Positions 1 to 6,142 of a stretch of 8,127 nucleotides of DNA are shown one piece after another. Every line of letters begins with the position of its first letter. The first letter of the stretch is position 1. Under the pieces are notes generated by a model, which searched no databases, was not told the DNA's origin, and saw only the letters and a list, made by a program, of their open reading frames with translations. This DNA is from Planctomycetota bacterium. GTDB taxonomy: Bacteria; Planctomycetota; UBA1135; GCA-002686595. Location of the stretch: NCBI GenBank assembly GCA_027623615.1, contig JAQBVH010000109.1, positions 1 through 8,127 of the forward strand. The letters run 5' to 3'. The position numbers were made by a program, and so were the translations under genes.

Positions 1-360
1 TGGGAGACGACCAAGGCGACGGCCTACACTGCGTCGCCGGTGCTCCATGACGGCCGCTACTACGCGGTGACCGACCGCGGCTTCATCTCGTGCTGGGATG
101 CCGCGACCGGCGCGGCCCACTACGTCGAGGAGCGGCTCCCGCGCGGGAGCACCCTCAAGGCCTCGCCGATCGCCGCTGGGGACTTCCTCTACGTACCGAC
201 CGAGGCGGGCGACGTGCACCTGATCGAGCTTGGTGACGAGTACGTGGTCAACAGGACGAACACGTTGGACGGTCAGTTCTTCGTGTCGTCCCCCGTCGTC
301 TCGCAGGGCGAGCTCTTCCTGCGCAGCCAGACGCACCTGTTCTGCATCGCGCAGCAGTAG
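1..360 (+). CDS. PQQ-like beta-propeller repeat protein, C-terminal fragment
   Basis: The frame is open from the first base of the window to a TAG stop, giving the last 119 residues of a protein whose start lies upstream. Three blade-like units are visible, each with the PQQ-propeller pattern of Ser-Pro-Val/Ile, a short loop, a hydrophobic strand, an acidic-Gly turn and another strand: around residues 12-33 (SPVLHDGRYYAV then FISCWDAATG), 51-71 (SPIAAGDFLYVPTEAGDVHL) and 92-116 (SPVVSQGELFLRS then LFCIAQQ). The chain ends right after the last strand, as expected when a propeller forms the C-terminus. Proteins of this family are usually exported or periplasmic; some bind PQQ and others, like BamB, are scaffolds. 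No catalytic residue can be judged from this fragment, so the function is unknown. An internal GTG at 40 is a possible start, but the in-frame upstream codons continue the blade pattern, so it is not the real one. Confidence 0.8.
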   Translation, partial: WETTKATAYTASPVLHDGRYYAVTDRGFISCWDAATGAAHYVEERLPRGSTLKASPIAAGDFLYVPTEAGDVHLIELGDEYVVNRTNTLDGQFFVSSPVVSQGELFLRSQTHLFCIAQQ

Positions 361-621
361 ACGCCACCGAGCGCTACCAGGGCGGCGCGCGCGGGCATCC
401 GCGGGCGCCGCTCGGCGTTCCAGCGCGCGAAGTGCACCGAGGTCGCGCCCGTGCGCACGATGATCGCGCCCCTCGCCAGGGCTGGAGTGGCGTTGGCCCT
501 CGCCTTCCCGCTCGACACCGACCGATGGCGTCGGGGAGGCGGTGCGGCGGCGCGGTGGCGGGGCGGCGGCCCACGACCCCGGGTACCCCAGCCCGCTGCC
601 CAAGACTGTCCGCGGCGCGGT
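361..621. other. intergenic stretch with no supported gene
   Basis: Several frames are open here on both strands, but only because the sequence is very GC-rich. Their translations are Arg/Ala/Gly-rich with no recognisable domain. A 54-codon plus-strand frame starting at the ATG at 460 begins with a hydrophobic stretch but then becomes Arg/Gly/Pro low complexity. Short GC-rich inverted repeats lie just after the upstream stop (for example CGCC/GGCG around 407-417), but none is followed by a T tract, so no intrinsic terminator can be called. Positions 531-572 are strongly G-rich on the plus strand. Confidence 0.5.
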
Positions 622-627
622 TAGCCT
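622..627 (+). promoter_or_regulatory. -10-like hexamer TAGCCT, 6 nt before the ATG
   Basis: TAGCCT fits a TANNNT -10 element and ends exactly 6 nt before the ATG at 634, so transcription would start at or next to the start codon. No Shine-Dalgarno sequence lies between. No convincing -35 element is visible at 16-18 bp. The same arrangement recurs at three other genes in this window, which is the main support. Confidence 0.45.
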
Positions 628-633
628 AGCTGC

Positions 634-879
634 ATGAACCAGTGCGTGCTCGCTCCCCACCCGCATGACGACTTCCTCGGCTGTGGGGGAACGACTGCGC
701 GCCGCGCGCAGGAGGGCTGGCACGTCGACATCGAGCTGGCGAGCTCTGCGGGCAGCGCGAACGCACGAGGCGAGGTCGTGGCGCGCCGCGATGCGCGCTT
801 CGAGGACGCCTGCGCCGCCAGCAACCTGCTCGAGGCTGCCCCGGCGCGGCTCTTCCCCCTGCCACGGGTCGAGGCGTGA
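634..879 (+). CDS. truncated PIG-L/LmbE-family deacetylase, N-terminal part only
   Basis: This 81-codon frame encodes the start of a PIG-L/LmbE-type fold, the zinc enzymes that remove N-acetyl groups from GlcNAc-containing conjugates. Residues 7-19 read APHPHDDFLGCGG, which lines up without gaps on the family signature APHPDDExLGCGG. The following residues (TTARRAQEGWHVDIELAS, then an Arg/Glu-rich helix ending near RLFPLP) match the order of the family's first beta-alpha-beta units. Two oddities stand out. The first Asp of the signature, the catalytic base in characterised members, is His (residue 11). The protein also stops at about one third of the usual 220-270 residues, so the C-terminal zinc-binding His is absent. 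It is therefore unlikely to be an active deacetylase. Third codon positions are still about 86% G/C, so any decay is recent or the frame is still selected. Its TGA overlaps the GTG of the next gene (GTGA), implying translational coupling. Confidence 0.6.
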   Translation: MNQCVLAPHPHDDFLGCGGTTARRAQEGWHVDIELASSAGSANARGEVVARRDARFEDACAASNLLEAAPARLFPLPRVEA

Positions 880-2546
880 GGCGCCCGACTCTTGTGGCAG
901 CCCTGGTCGCGCTGGTCCTCGGGATCTGGGGGGCGGCCGCGGTGAACCTCGACTCGGCCTGGGGTTGGGACGAGGCCACCAACGTCGGCTACCCTGCGCG
1001 GCGCATCTCCCTCGCGATCGAGGACGCGGACCCCAAGGCCGTCGCGCGGGTCCTGGTCGAGTGCCAGGTCTACCCGTTCGCCTACCCGCTGGCCGTCGGC
1101 GTGGTCGAGGCGATCGTCGGAGCCAGCGAACGCACCGTGCGGCGTGTCGGCCGTCTGTTGTGGGCGTGTGGGTTGTTCGTGATCTTCCTGATCGGTCGAC
1201 GGCTCGATCCCGAGCCCGGCGCCCTCGGACCGTGGCTCGGGATGGGCGCGGCGGCCTTGTCGCCACTCGCGGTCCACTTCTCGGGCACCCTGTTCCTGGA
1301 GGTGCCGTTCCTCGTCGCCTCCCTCGTCGCGCTGCTCGCATGGTTGGCGCGCGGGCCCGAGGCCGGACGCGTGCGCGAGGTGCTCGCCGGAGCCGCGATC
1401 ACGGTCGCGTTCTTCACGAAGTTCAACTACGGCGTGCTGTTCATCGGCGGCCTGGGGGCTGCGTTCCTGATCGAGGTCGCGGTCGAGCTGCGCGCGGGTC
1501 GCGGGCGCCAGCTCCTGGCCCGCACGGGCTGGCTGTTCCTCGTCCCGGCCCTGGTGAGCCTGTGGTGGTTCGTCTGGCCCTGGCCCGCGGGCGAGGCGAT
1601 GGCCGCCTCGCACCGCAAGGGGCTCCACGACTTCCTCTTCAGCAACCGTGACGAGTCGATGAACACGCTCGCGGGGTACAAGACGATGCACTGGGGAGCA
1701 GCGCTCGTGCGCTCGCCGCGCTGGCTCTTGCTGTTCGCGGTTGCGTTGCTCGTCAGCCTGCCCTCCCTGCGCGACCGGCGCGTGCACGTTCCCTGGATCG
1801 TGTTCCTCAGCGGGGCGGTCCCGGTGGCGCTGCACCCCTTCCACCTCGATCGCTTCCTGTTGCCCGCGGCCGGCCCGCTGTGGGCGCTCGTGGGATTCGG
1901 CCTCAGCCGCAGCATCCCGCGCTCGCCGAGGGTGCGCTGGGCGCTGGCCGTCGTGCTGCTGCCGATCCTGTGGATCGCCCCGAACAGGGACACCTGGTGG
2001 CTGGCCGAGCGCGTCGGTCTCGCGAACGAGGAGGTACGCGCCGCCCAGCTCGAGGGCCTCGGTCACTGGCGCAACCTGAACCCTGCACGCAAGCTCGCCA
2101 CGAACGGCATGTCACGCGCCGAGTCGGACGCGCTGCTCGGCGCGATTGCGGCCCAGGTCGAGGACGCAGCGCGCATCGGGTGGGTGGGGATGTCCCACAG
2201 CTTCTCGCCCTCGGCCATGCACCTCGGCCTGATGGAGCGCAACGGATCGGCCTCGCCCGACTTCCTCGCCGGCCGCCTGGACAAGTCCTTCGTGACGATC
2301 GGAGAGGTCGATCCCGGCTGGGACGACGCGCGCTTGATCGCCTGGGCGCTGGGCTTCGACGTGATCCTGATGACGCGACCGGTTGACCTCTACGCTGCAC
2401 CCGAGCGCGAGTTCCTCGCGGCCTATCAAGAGCGCCTGTACGGCAGCGGCCGCTTCGAGGTCATCGAGTTTGGAGTGCTGCCCTTCGCCAAGCCGAACAA
2501 GCAGCCCCACGAGGTGCGCCTCTTCGGCTTGCGGCCGAAGCGTTAG
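876..2546 (+). CDS. GT-C fold glycosyltransferase, family 39/ArnT-like, multi-spanning
   Basis: This 556-residue protein has the layout of polyprenyl-phosphate-sugar-dependent GT-C glycosyltransferases. An N-terminal membrane helix (about 5-24) is followed by an extracytoplasmic loop carrying Asp-Glu at 32-33 in the context AWGWDEATN, the position of the family's conserved catalytic/metal acidic pair. Further hydrophobic segments lie near 93-108, 121-158, 171-203, 217-236, 282-296, 304-320, 328-343 and 354-368. HPFHLDRFLLPAAGPLWAL at 320-338 resembles the Arg-Tyr-Leu-Leu-Pro segment common in GT39 and GT83 proteins. Residues about 375-556 form a soluble C-terminal domain without recognised motifs. 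Members transfer sugars from lipid-phosphate donors to lipids or proteins on the outer face of the membrane; the acceptor cannot be inferred here. The GTG start at 876 is chosen because it gives a normal positively charged N-terminus (MRRPTL) before the first helix and overlaps the upstream stop as GTGA. Its TAG stop overlaps the stop of the convergent gene. Confidence 0.82.
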   Translation: MRRPTLVAALVALVLGIWGAAAVNLDSAWGWDEATNVGYPARRISLAIEDADPKAVARVLVECQVYPFAYPLAVGVVEAIVGASERTVRRVGRLLWACGLFVIFLIGRRLDPEPGALGPWLGMGAAALSPLAVHFSGTLFLEVPFLVASLVALLAWLARGPEAGRVREVLAGAAITVAFFTKFNYGVLFIGGLGAAFLIEVAVELRAGRGRQLLARTGWLFLVPALVSLWWFVWPWPAGEAMAASHRKGLHDFLFSNRDESMNTLAGYKTMHWGAALVRSPRWLLLFAVALLVSLPSLRDRRVHVPWIVFLSGAVPVALHPFHLDRFLLPAAGPLWALVGFGLSRSIPRSPRVRWALAVVLLPILWIAPNRDTWWLAERVGLANEEVRAAQLEGLGHWRNLNPARKLATNGMSRAESDALLGAIAAQVEDAARIGWVGMSHSFSPSAMHLGLMERNGSASPDFLAGRLDKSFVTIGEVDPGWDDARLIAWALGFDVILMTRPVDLYAAPEREFLAAYQERLYGSGRFEVIEFGVLPFAKPNKQPHEVRLFGLRPKR

Positions 2547-4495
2547 CGCAGGGCGTCCCTCAGCTGCTGTTCGACCGCGCTGGCGTCCACCGTGTCGTCC
2601 AGCGCGAACCAGCGTCGCGAGCCCTCGCCTAGCGACCGTACTTCGATCGTGCGTTGCCCGGGGCCCCTCCAGAATCCTTCGCGGACCTCGAGCCAGAACA
2701 GTCCGCCCGTATCCTCGGGGGCGGTCCAGGTCGGCAAATAGTGCAGCGCGATCCCACCGTCGAGTGAGGTCCAGGTCGTGCGCGAGCGCGTCAGGTCGAA
2801 GGTCAGGACCGCTGCGCCATTCAGCACGAGCGAGTACCCGCGCGTCGCGGGCTGGCTCTCGTAGCCCAACCCGCCCGCGAACACGACCGCGGTGCGGTCG
2901 CCGTGCGCGAGCGGAGCCGTCGCCCACACGAGCCGCCTGCCGCGTTCGCTCTGGCGCAGCGCAGCGCGCTCGCGCAGGCCGCCGGCGTAGTCGTACCACT
3001 CGCTGCGCTCGCCCTCGTTCGTGGCGATGCGCGCACAGCCGGGCAACGCATTCCTGGCGAAGCGCTCCGCGAGCCAGGCGCGGTCCTCGCCCGTGAGGTC
3101 CGCGGCCCAGCGCGGCAAGCGTCGAGCCCAGAGGTCCGCCGCGCTCGGGTAGGCGAGGAAGCTCGGCTCCGGTGTGTCCGGCCTGATCGCGAAGCCCGGT
3201 CCCAGCAGGCGTCCGATCGTCCCGTGGATCAGGTCCTCCACAGCGGGATCGAAGGGCGCGGGCCAGCCGTAGTAGACCTGGCTGAACTCAGCCTCGTAGC
3301 CACCCTCGGCGAGCACGCGCCGGGACGGGACGTAGCACGGCACCCCGTCGCAGTAGGCGTTCACCCAAAGGCGCGTCCAGTCGGCCTCGCGCTTGAGGCG
3401 CACTGCGTAGTCCACGACCACCTCGCCCCCGAGGAACACGACTCCGAGCTCGTCCCCGAAGGTCCAGGTGGTGATTGGCAGCGGCACGCTGGTCGGCATG
3501 GGCTTGCCGGATAGCGAGCGCGCCAGCTCGGCCTCGAAGCCGTCCTCGACCGACCGCGCCGCCCAGTAGGCTCGACCCGGCGGCTGGACGAGGGGCAGGT
3601 CGACCTGCTGCGAGCGCGCAACCGGCGCGCGCTGCAGCGTGGTCAGCTCGGAGGCGGCGAGGCGCCGGACCTCGTGTGCGATGCTCGCCCCGTGCTCGCG
3701 CGCGAGCGCGAGGCTGCCCGAGGGTTGGGGCCCCTGGTCCGCGCCGCAGCCGATCGTGCAGAGGGCGACCACGTCCCCGTCGGCCTCGAGCTCGCCGCAG
3801 GCGTACCCGGCCCAGTCGCCACAGATCGTGTTGCGGTCGCCGAGGGTCGTGCAGTGGCAGGCGTAGCCGAACCAGAGGGCGAACACCTCGCCCTCCGCGT
3901 CTCGCGCGACGAGCGCGGGCAAGCTGTGATCGACCGGGCCGTCGGTCTGGTGTCCGAACCCTCGCCAATCGCCGTTGCCGTCGAGGACCCGCCGGTTGCT
4001 CGCGATCTCAACTCGGCCCTGCCCCCAGGTGAGGGTCGCCGGTGCGCGCGCGTCGAGCGCCCTGGTCGTGAGGCTGACCAGGGTGTCGGTCAGCTGGTCC
4101 GTGTAGCGCTGCGTCGCCTCGCGCTGCTCGGCGCTGGTGCGCCCGGCCCACAGGATCGGCGCATAGCCCGTCAGGGTCGGCGCGCTGTGGGTGTGCGTCG
4201 AAGCCACGACCAAGCGCTCGGCCGGGATCCCATGCAGGCGCTCCACGCGCGCCGACACCTCGTCGACGACGGTGGCGGGCACCCCTGCGTTGTCGATGGC
4301 CAGGAGGACCAGCGGAGCCACCTCGCCGATCGCGAGCGCGCGGGCATGCAGCGGGCTGTCGACCGAGGTGAACTCCGCTCGACGCGACCCGTAGCCCGCG
4401 AGGAGCAGCGGTTCGGTCGGGGTGATCTCGACCCGCGCCACCCCGACCTGGATCGGGGCCGCCGTCGAGCCGAGGAGGATCAGCAGCGTCAGCAC
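2543..4495 (-). CDS. neutral/alkaline non-lysosomal ceramidase-family protein with added C-terminal domain
   Basis: This 650-residue protein matches the N-terminal domain of neutral/alkaline ceramidases, zinc amidohydrolases that cleave ceramide into sphingosine and fatty acid. Visible landmarks, in order, are VGVARVEITP at 17-26 (the usual opening strand), STHTHSAPTLTGY at 99-111 with zinc-type His101 and His103, SNRR at 166-169, GYACHCTTLGD at 210-220 with His214, FLGGEVVVDYA at 354-364 with Glu358, and GGYE at 398-401 with Tyr400. His101, His214, Glu358 and Tyr400 fit the four zinc ligands known from the Pseudomonas enzyme. The segment that carries the catalytic Ser there reads GCGADQGPQPSG (249-260), so that Ser is not conserved and the substrate may not be ceramide. 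Residues about 440-650 are an extra part; 533-632 look like a beta-sandwich (GYSLVLNGAAVLTFDL, SRRWFALDD). The first 12 residues are hydrophobic but lack Lys/Arg, so export is likely but the signal is weak. The GTG start sits 6 nt after a TAGGCT element. Confidence 0.8.
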   Translation of the reverse strand: MLTLLILLGSTAAPIQVGVARVEITPTEPLLLAGYGSRRAEFTSVDSPLHARALAIGEVAPLVLLAIDNAGVPATVVDEVSARVERLHGIPAERLVVASTHTHSAPTLTGYAPILWAGRTSAEQREATQRYTDQLTDTLVSLTTRALDARAPATLTWGQGRVEIASNRRVLDGNGDWRGFGHQTDGPVDHSLPALVARDAEGEVFALWFGYACHCTTLGDRNTICGDWAGYACGELEADGDVVALCTIGCGADQGPQPSGSLALAREHGASIAHEVRRLAASELTTLQRAPVARSQQVDLPLVQPPGRAYWAARSVEDGFEAELARSLSGKPMPTSVPLPITTWTFGDELGVVFLGGEVVVDYAVRLKREADWTRLWVNAYCDGVPCYVPSRRVLAEGGYEAEFSQVYYGWPAPFDPAVEDLIHGTIGRLLGPGFAIRPDTPEPSFLAYPSAADLWARRLPRWAADLTGEDRAWLAERFARNALPGCARIATNEGERSEWYDYAGGLRERAALRQSERGRRLVWATAPLAHGDRTAVVFAGGLGYESQPATRGYSLVLNGAAVLTFDLTRSRTTWTSLDGGIALHYLPTWTAPEDTGGLFWLEVREGFWRGPGQRTIEVRSLGEGSRRWFALDDTVDASAVEQQLRDALR

Positions 4496-4501
4496 GTCCC
4501 C

Positions 4502-4507
4502 AGCCTA
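4502..4507 (-). promoter_or_regulatory. -10-like hexamer TAGGCT for the ceramidase-family gene
   Basis: Read on the minus strand, TAGGCT lies exactly 6 nt upstream of the GTG at 4495, the same spacing as TAGCCT before the gene at 634. No -35 match is seen 17 bp further upstream; that position is instead occupied by one arm of a perfect palindrome (4516-4530), which could mean activator-dependent or repressed transcription. Confidence 0.5.
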
Positions 4508-4515
4508 CGAGCGAC

Positions 4516-4530
4516 CGGCAAAGGTTGCCG
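4516..4530. repeat. perfect 6-3-6 palindrome between divergent promoters, candidate operator
   Basis: CGGCAA-AGG-TTGCCG is a perfect inverted repeat of 6-bp arms around 3 bases. It lies in the 86-bp gap between the divergent ceramidase-family and NlpC/P60-like genes. Measured from the minus-strand start codon it covers -21 to -35, overlapping the -35 region. For the plus-strand gene it lies about 52-66 bp upstream. That placement suits a dimeric regulator controlling one or both genes, but no regulator gene is nearby, and a 12-base match is not proof in GC-rich DNA. Confidence 0.35.
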
Positions 4531-4546
4531 AGGACCGTGCTCGCGC

Positions 4547-4575
4547 TTGTGTGATCCGGCGCTCCCGGTCAATCT
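4547..4575 (+). promoter_or_regulatory. sigma-70-type promoter, TTGTGT-17 bp-CAATCT, for the NlpC/P60-like gene
   Basis: TTGTGT at 4547-4552 and CAATCT at 4570-4575 are separated by exactly 17 bp, and the second hexamer ends 6 nt before the ATG at 4582. There is no Shine-Dalgarno-like sequence in those 6 nt (CGACCC), so a leaderless mRNA is predicted. This is the best two-box match in the window. Confidence 0.5.
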
Positions 4576-4581
4576 CGACCC

Positions 4582-5820
4582 ATGCTCCACCTGGCTGCGC
4601 TCCCGCTGGCCCTGACCCTCCTCGCGCCCGCCCAGGACGAGCGCGTCGAGCGCATCCTCGCCATCGCCGAGCGCTACGCGAACCTGGAGTGGACGGGCAA
4701 CGAGGCCAACGCGAAGCACGGGCTGGACAAGGACGGCATCCCCGTCGACACCCCGGACGCGACGCTCAAGGCGGGCGGCTGGCGCATCGGCGAGACGAAC
4801 CGCGGCCTCCCGTACCGGTGGGGAGGCTGGGACACTCCCGAGCAGTTCCTCGCGGGGCTCGAGCAGGGCCTCTGGGCGGGACACTGGCCCCAGGACCCTT
4901 CGGGCGCGCGCATGACCCAGCACGCGGTGGGCGTGGACTGCTCCGGTTTCCTCTCGCGTTGCTGGCAGCTGCCGTTCAAGCACTCGACGCGCAGCCTCGG
5001 TCCCCTGTGCCTCGAGATCGGTTGGGAGGACCTGCACCCCGGGGACCTGCTGAACTCCTTCGACGGTCACGCGATCCTGTTCGCGGGTTGGGTGGACGAG
5101 GAGCACACGCGCGTGATCGGCTACGAGTCGACCTGGCCCGGGGTGGTGCGCAAGGAGCGGCGCGTCGATGTACTGCAGCGTGGCGGGTTGGTGCCGCAGC
5201 GCTACGCCCCCCTCGACGAGAGCTGGCCCAGCATCGAGCGTGCGCCAGTCACCCTCGAGACCGACGCGCCCATCCTGTTCGAGATCGGCGAGGCGGTGGA
5301 GTGGACGCAAGCGCTCGCTCCGGTGCGCGGCAAGCGCGGGGACTGGATGCGTTACCGCTGGACCGACCCGGGCATCAACGTCGACCTGGTGCGCACGCTC
5401 GCGAACCTCGATGACGAGGAGGCGCAGATCATCTCGGAAGCGCGCTCCGCGGAGGGTGCGTACGCGCGCCTCGATCGCACGCCCAGCCTGCAGCGTGAGC
5501 TGCTCGATTACCTCGACGTGTTCCCGCCGGGCCAACCCGTCGACCGGATCGAGCGCACCGCGGTGCACGCCTTCGCCGGCTCGGCGCTGGTCGGCGACCG
5601 GAGGCTGCCCGCCTTCCGGATCGTGATGACCTACGAGGGCGAGCTGACGGTCCGCAGCCGGACCCACTCGTTCGTGGTCGAGTTCAGCCTGCTGCGCAGC
5701 GACGAGCTGCCCCTCGAGGGCGTGCTCCTGGCCGAGCGCCAGATCTGGTACGGGCCCAAGGCAGGGCCCGCCCACGCCGTGAGCAAGCTGGCGCTGACGG
5801 GGTTCGGGCGAGTTCCGTAG
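4582..5820 (+). CDS. secreted NlpC/P60-like papain-fold hydrolase with unknown C-terminal domain
   Basis: This 412-residue protein starts with a hydrophobic leader (1-18, ending LLAPAQ before DE) that looks like a signal peptide, although it has no Lys/Arg. The core matches the NlpC/P60 fold of cysteine peptidases/amidases that act on peptidoglycan peptides. LPYRWGGWDTPEQF at 76-89 resembles the Tyr-x-Trp-Gly-Gly segment before the nucleophile, VGVDCSGFLSRCW at 116-128 carries Cys120, and LHPGDLLNSFDGHAILFAGW at 151-170 carries His163. The third polar residue is not the usual His; Glu182 in GYEST is the best candidate. A 30-residue insertion (90-115) separates the Gly-Gly motif from the Cys. 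Residues about 215-412 form a second, beta-rich region I do not recognise. The gene is transcribed divergently from the ceramidase-family gene. The substrate could be cell-wall peptide or another amide; papain-fold hydrolase is secure, the specific reaction is not. Confidence 0.72.
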   Translation: MLHLAALPLALTLLAPAQDERVERILAIAERYANLEWTGNEANAKHGLDKDGIPVDTPDATLKAGGWRIGETNRGLPYRWGGWDTPEQFLAGLEQGLWAGHWPQDPSGARMTQHAVGVDCSGFLSRCWQLPFKHSTRSLGPLCLEIGWEDLHPGDLLNSFDGHAILFAGWVDEEHTRVIGYESTWPGVVRKERRVDVLQRGGLVPQRYAPLDESWPSIERAPVTLETDAPILFEIGEAVEWTQALAPVRGKRGDWMRYRWTDPGINVDLVRTLANLDDEEAQIISEARSAEGAYARLDRTPSLQRELLDYLDVFPPGQPVDRIERTAVHAFAGSALVGDRRLPAFRIVMTYEGELTVRSRTHSFVVEFSLLRSDELPLEGVLLAERQIWYGPKAGPAHAVSKLALTGFGRVP

Positions 5821-5862
5821 AGGGAAACCGCTGACCGAGGGGGTTCTGGTCCCTCTCGATGA

Positions 5863-6054
5863 GAACTTGGCTTCACATGCAGGGTCTACCGCGCGACAGC
5901 CAGCGGCGTACTGGTCCGCCTCTACTCGCGGGAGTTCTGGGTCGAGGGCTTCGAGCCGGACGAGGTGCTGCCTGTGACGCTGGCCTCCTTCTTCTTGCAG
6001 GCCCCAGCGGTTCAGGAGCCGGTCCGTCGAAGCAATTCCGCCCGCCTCGGGTAA
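5863..6054 (+). pseudogene. start-less coding-like remnant, 63 codons
   Basis: Between the TGA at 5860 and the TAA at 6052 this frame has no ATG or GTG before the GTG at about 5968, yet it looks coding. About 89% of codons from 5884 to 6021 end in G or C, while the overlapping +2 frame over the same bases has mixed third positions. The translation is protein-like: VYRATASGVLVRLYSREF from about residue 8, then WVEGFEPDEVLPVTLASFFL and a short tail ending NSARLG. I do not recognise the family. The likeliest reading is the 3' end of a gene that lost its 5' part by deletion. A short live gene using a rare start (CTG near 5911) is possible. It shares the frame of the upstream NlpC/P60-like gene but is cut off from it by two stops. 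Confidence 0.4.
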
Positions 6055-6066
6055 CTTCAGGGAGTT

Positions 6067-6091
6067 CCCGCGTGACGTTCCTCACGCCGGG
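6067..6091. terminator. bulged hairpin after the gene remnant, possible terminator or operator
   Basis: CCCGCGTGA (6067-6075) pairs with TCACG-C-CGGG (6082-6091) around a CGTTCC loop, giving nine base pairs with one bulged C; alternatively GCGTGA/TCACGC pairs perfectly. It starts 12 nt after the remnant's TAA and lies 52 nt before the next start codon. It is not followed by a T tract, so intrinsic termination is uncertain, and a regulator site for the next gene is equally possible. Confidence 0.3.
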
Positions 6092-6131
6092 ACACTGATA
6101 GGAAGCCCAAGCTCGCGACCCTCTTGCCCAC

Positions 6132-6135
6132 GGAG
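6132..6135 (+). promoter_or_regulatory. Shine-Dalgarno GGAG, 7 nt before the GTG at 6143
   Basis: GGAG followed by CTCCCCC places the ribosome site 7 nt before the GTG. It fixes that start and contrasts with the apparently leaderless genes elsewhere in the window. Confidence 0.55.
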
Positions 6136-6142
6136 CTCCCCC

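Noticed and set aside
273..518. Minus-strand frame of 81 codons with high G/C third positions
   Set aside because: It overlaps the end of the convincing propeller fragment and shows no domain, and other frames in this stretch are just as G/C-rich at third positions, so the bias is uninformative here.
531..572. G-rich plus-strand run, possible G-quadruplex
   Set aside because: Mostly GG doublets with only two runs of four; in DNA this GC-rich such runs are expected by chance, and three-tetrad patterns are not present.
460..624. Small plus-strand frame with a hydrophobic start, possible small secreted protein
   Set aside because: After about 20 residues it becomes Arg/Gly/Pro low complexity, there is no clear ribosome site, and its end overlaps the putative promoter of the next gene.
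621..2066. Long minus-strand open frame (481 codons) opposite the glycosyltransferase
   Set aside because: It is a by-product of GC-rich codon use on the other strand: the translation is Arg/Glu/Gln/Gly low complexity with no domain, whereas the plus-strand frame has clear membrane helices and motifs.
5837..5855. GAGGG/CCCTC hairpin soon after the NlpC/P60-like gene, possible terminator
   Set aside because: Five-pair stem with a 9-nt loop and no following T tract; an alternative pairing of 5821-5825 with 5850-5854 competes. Too weak to call.
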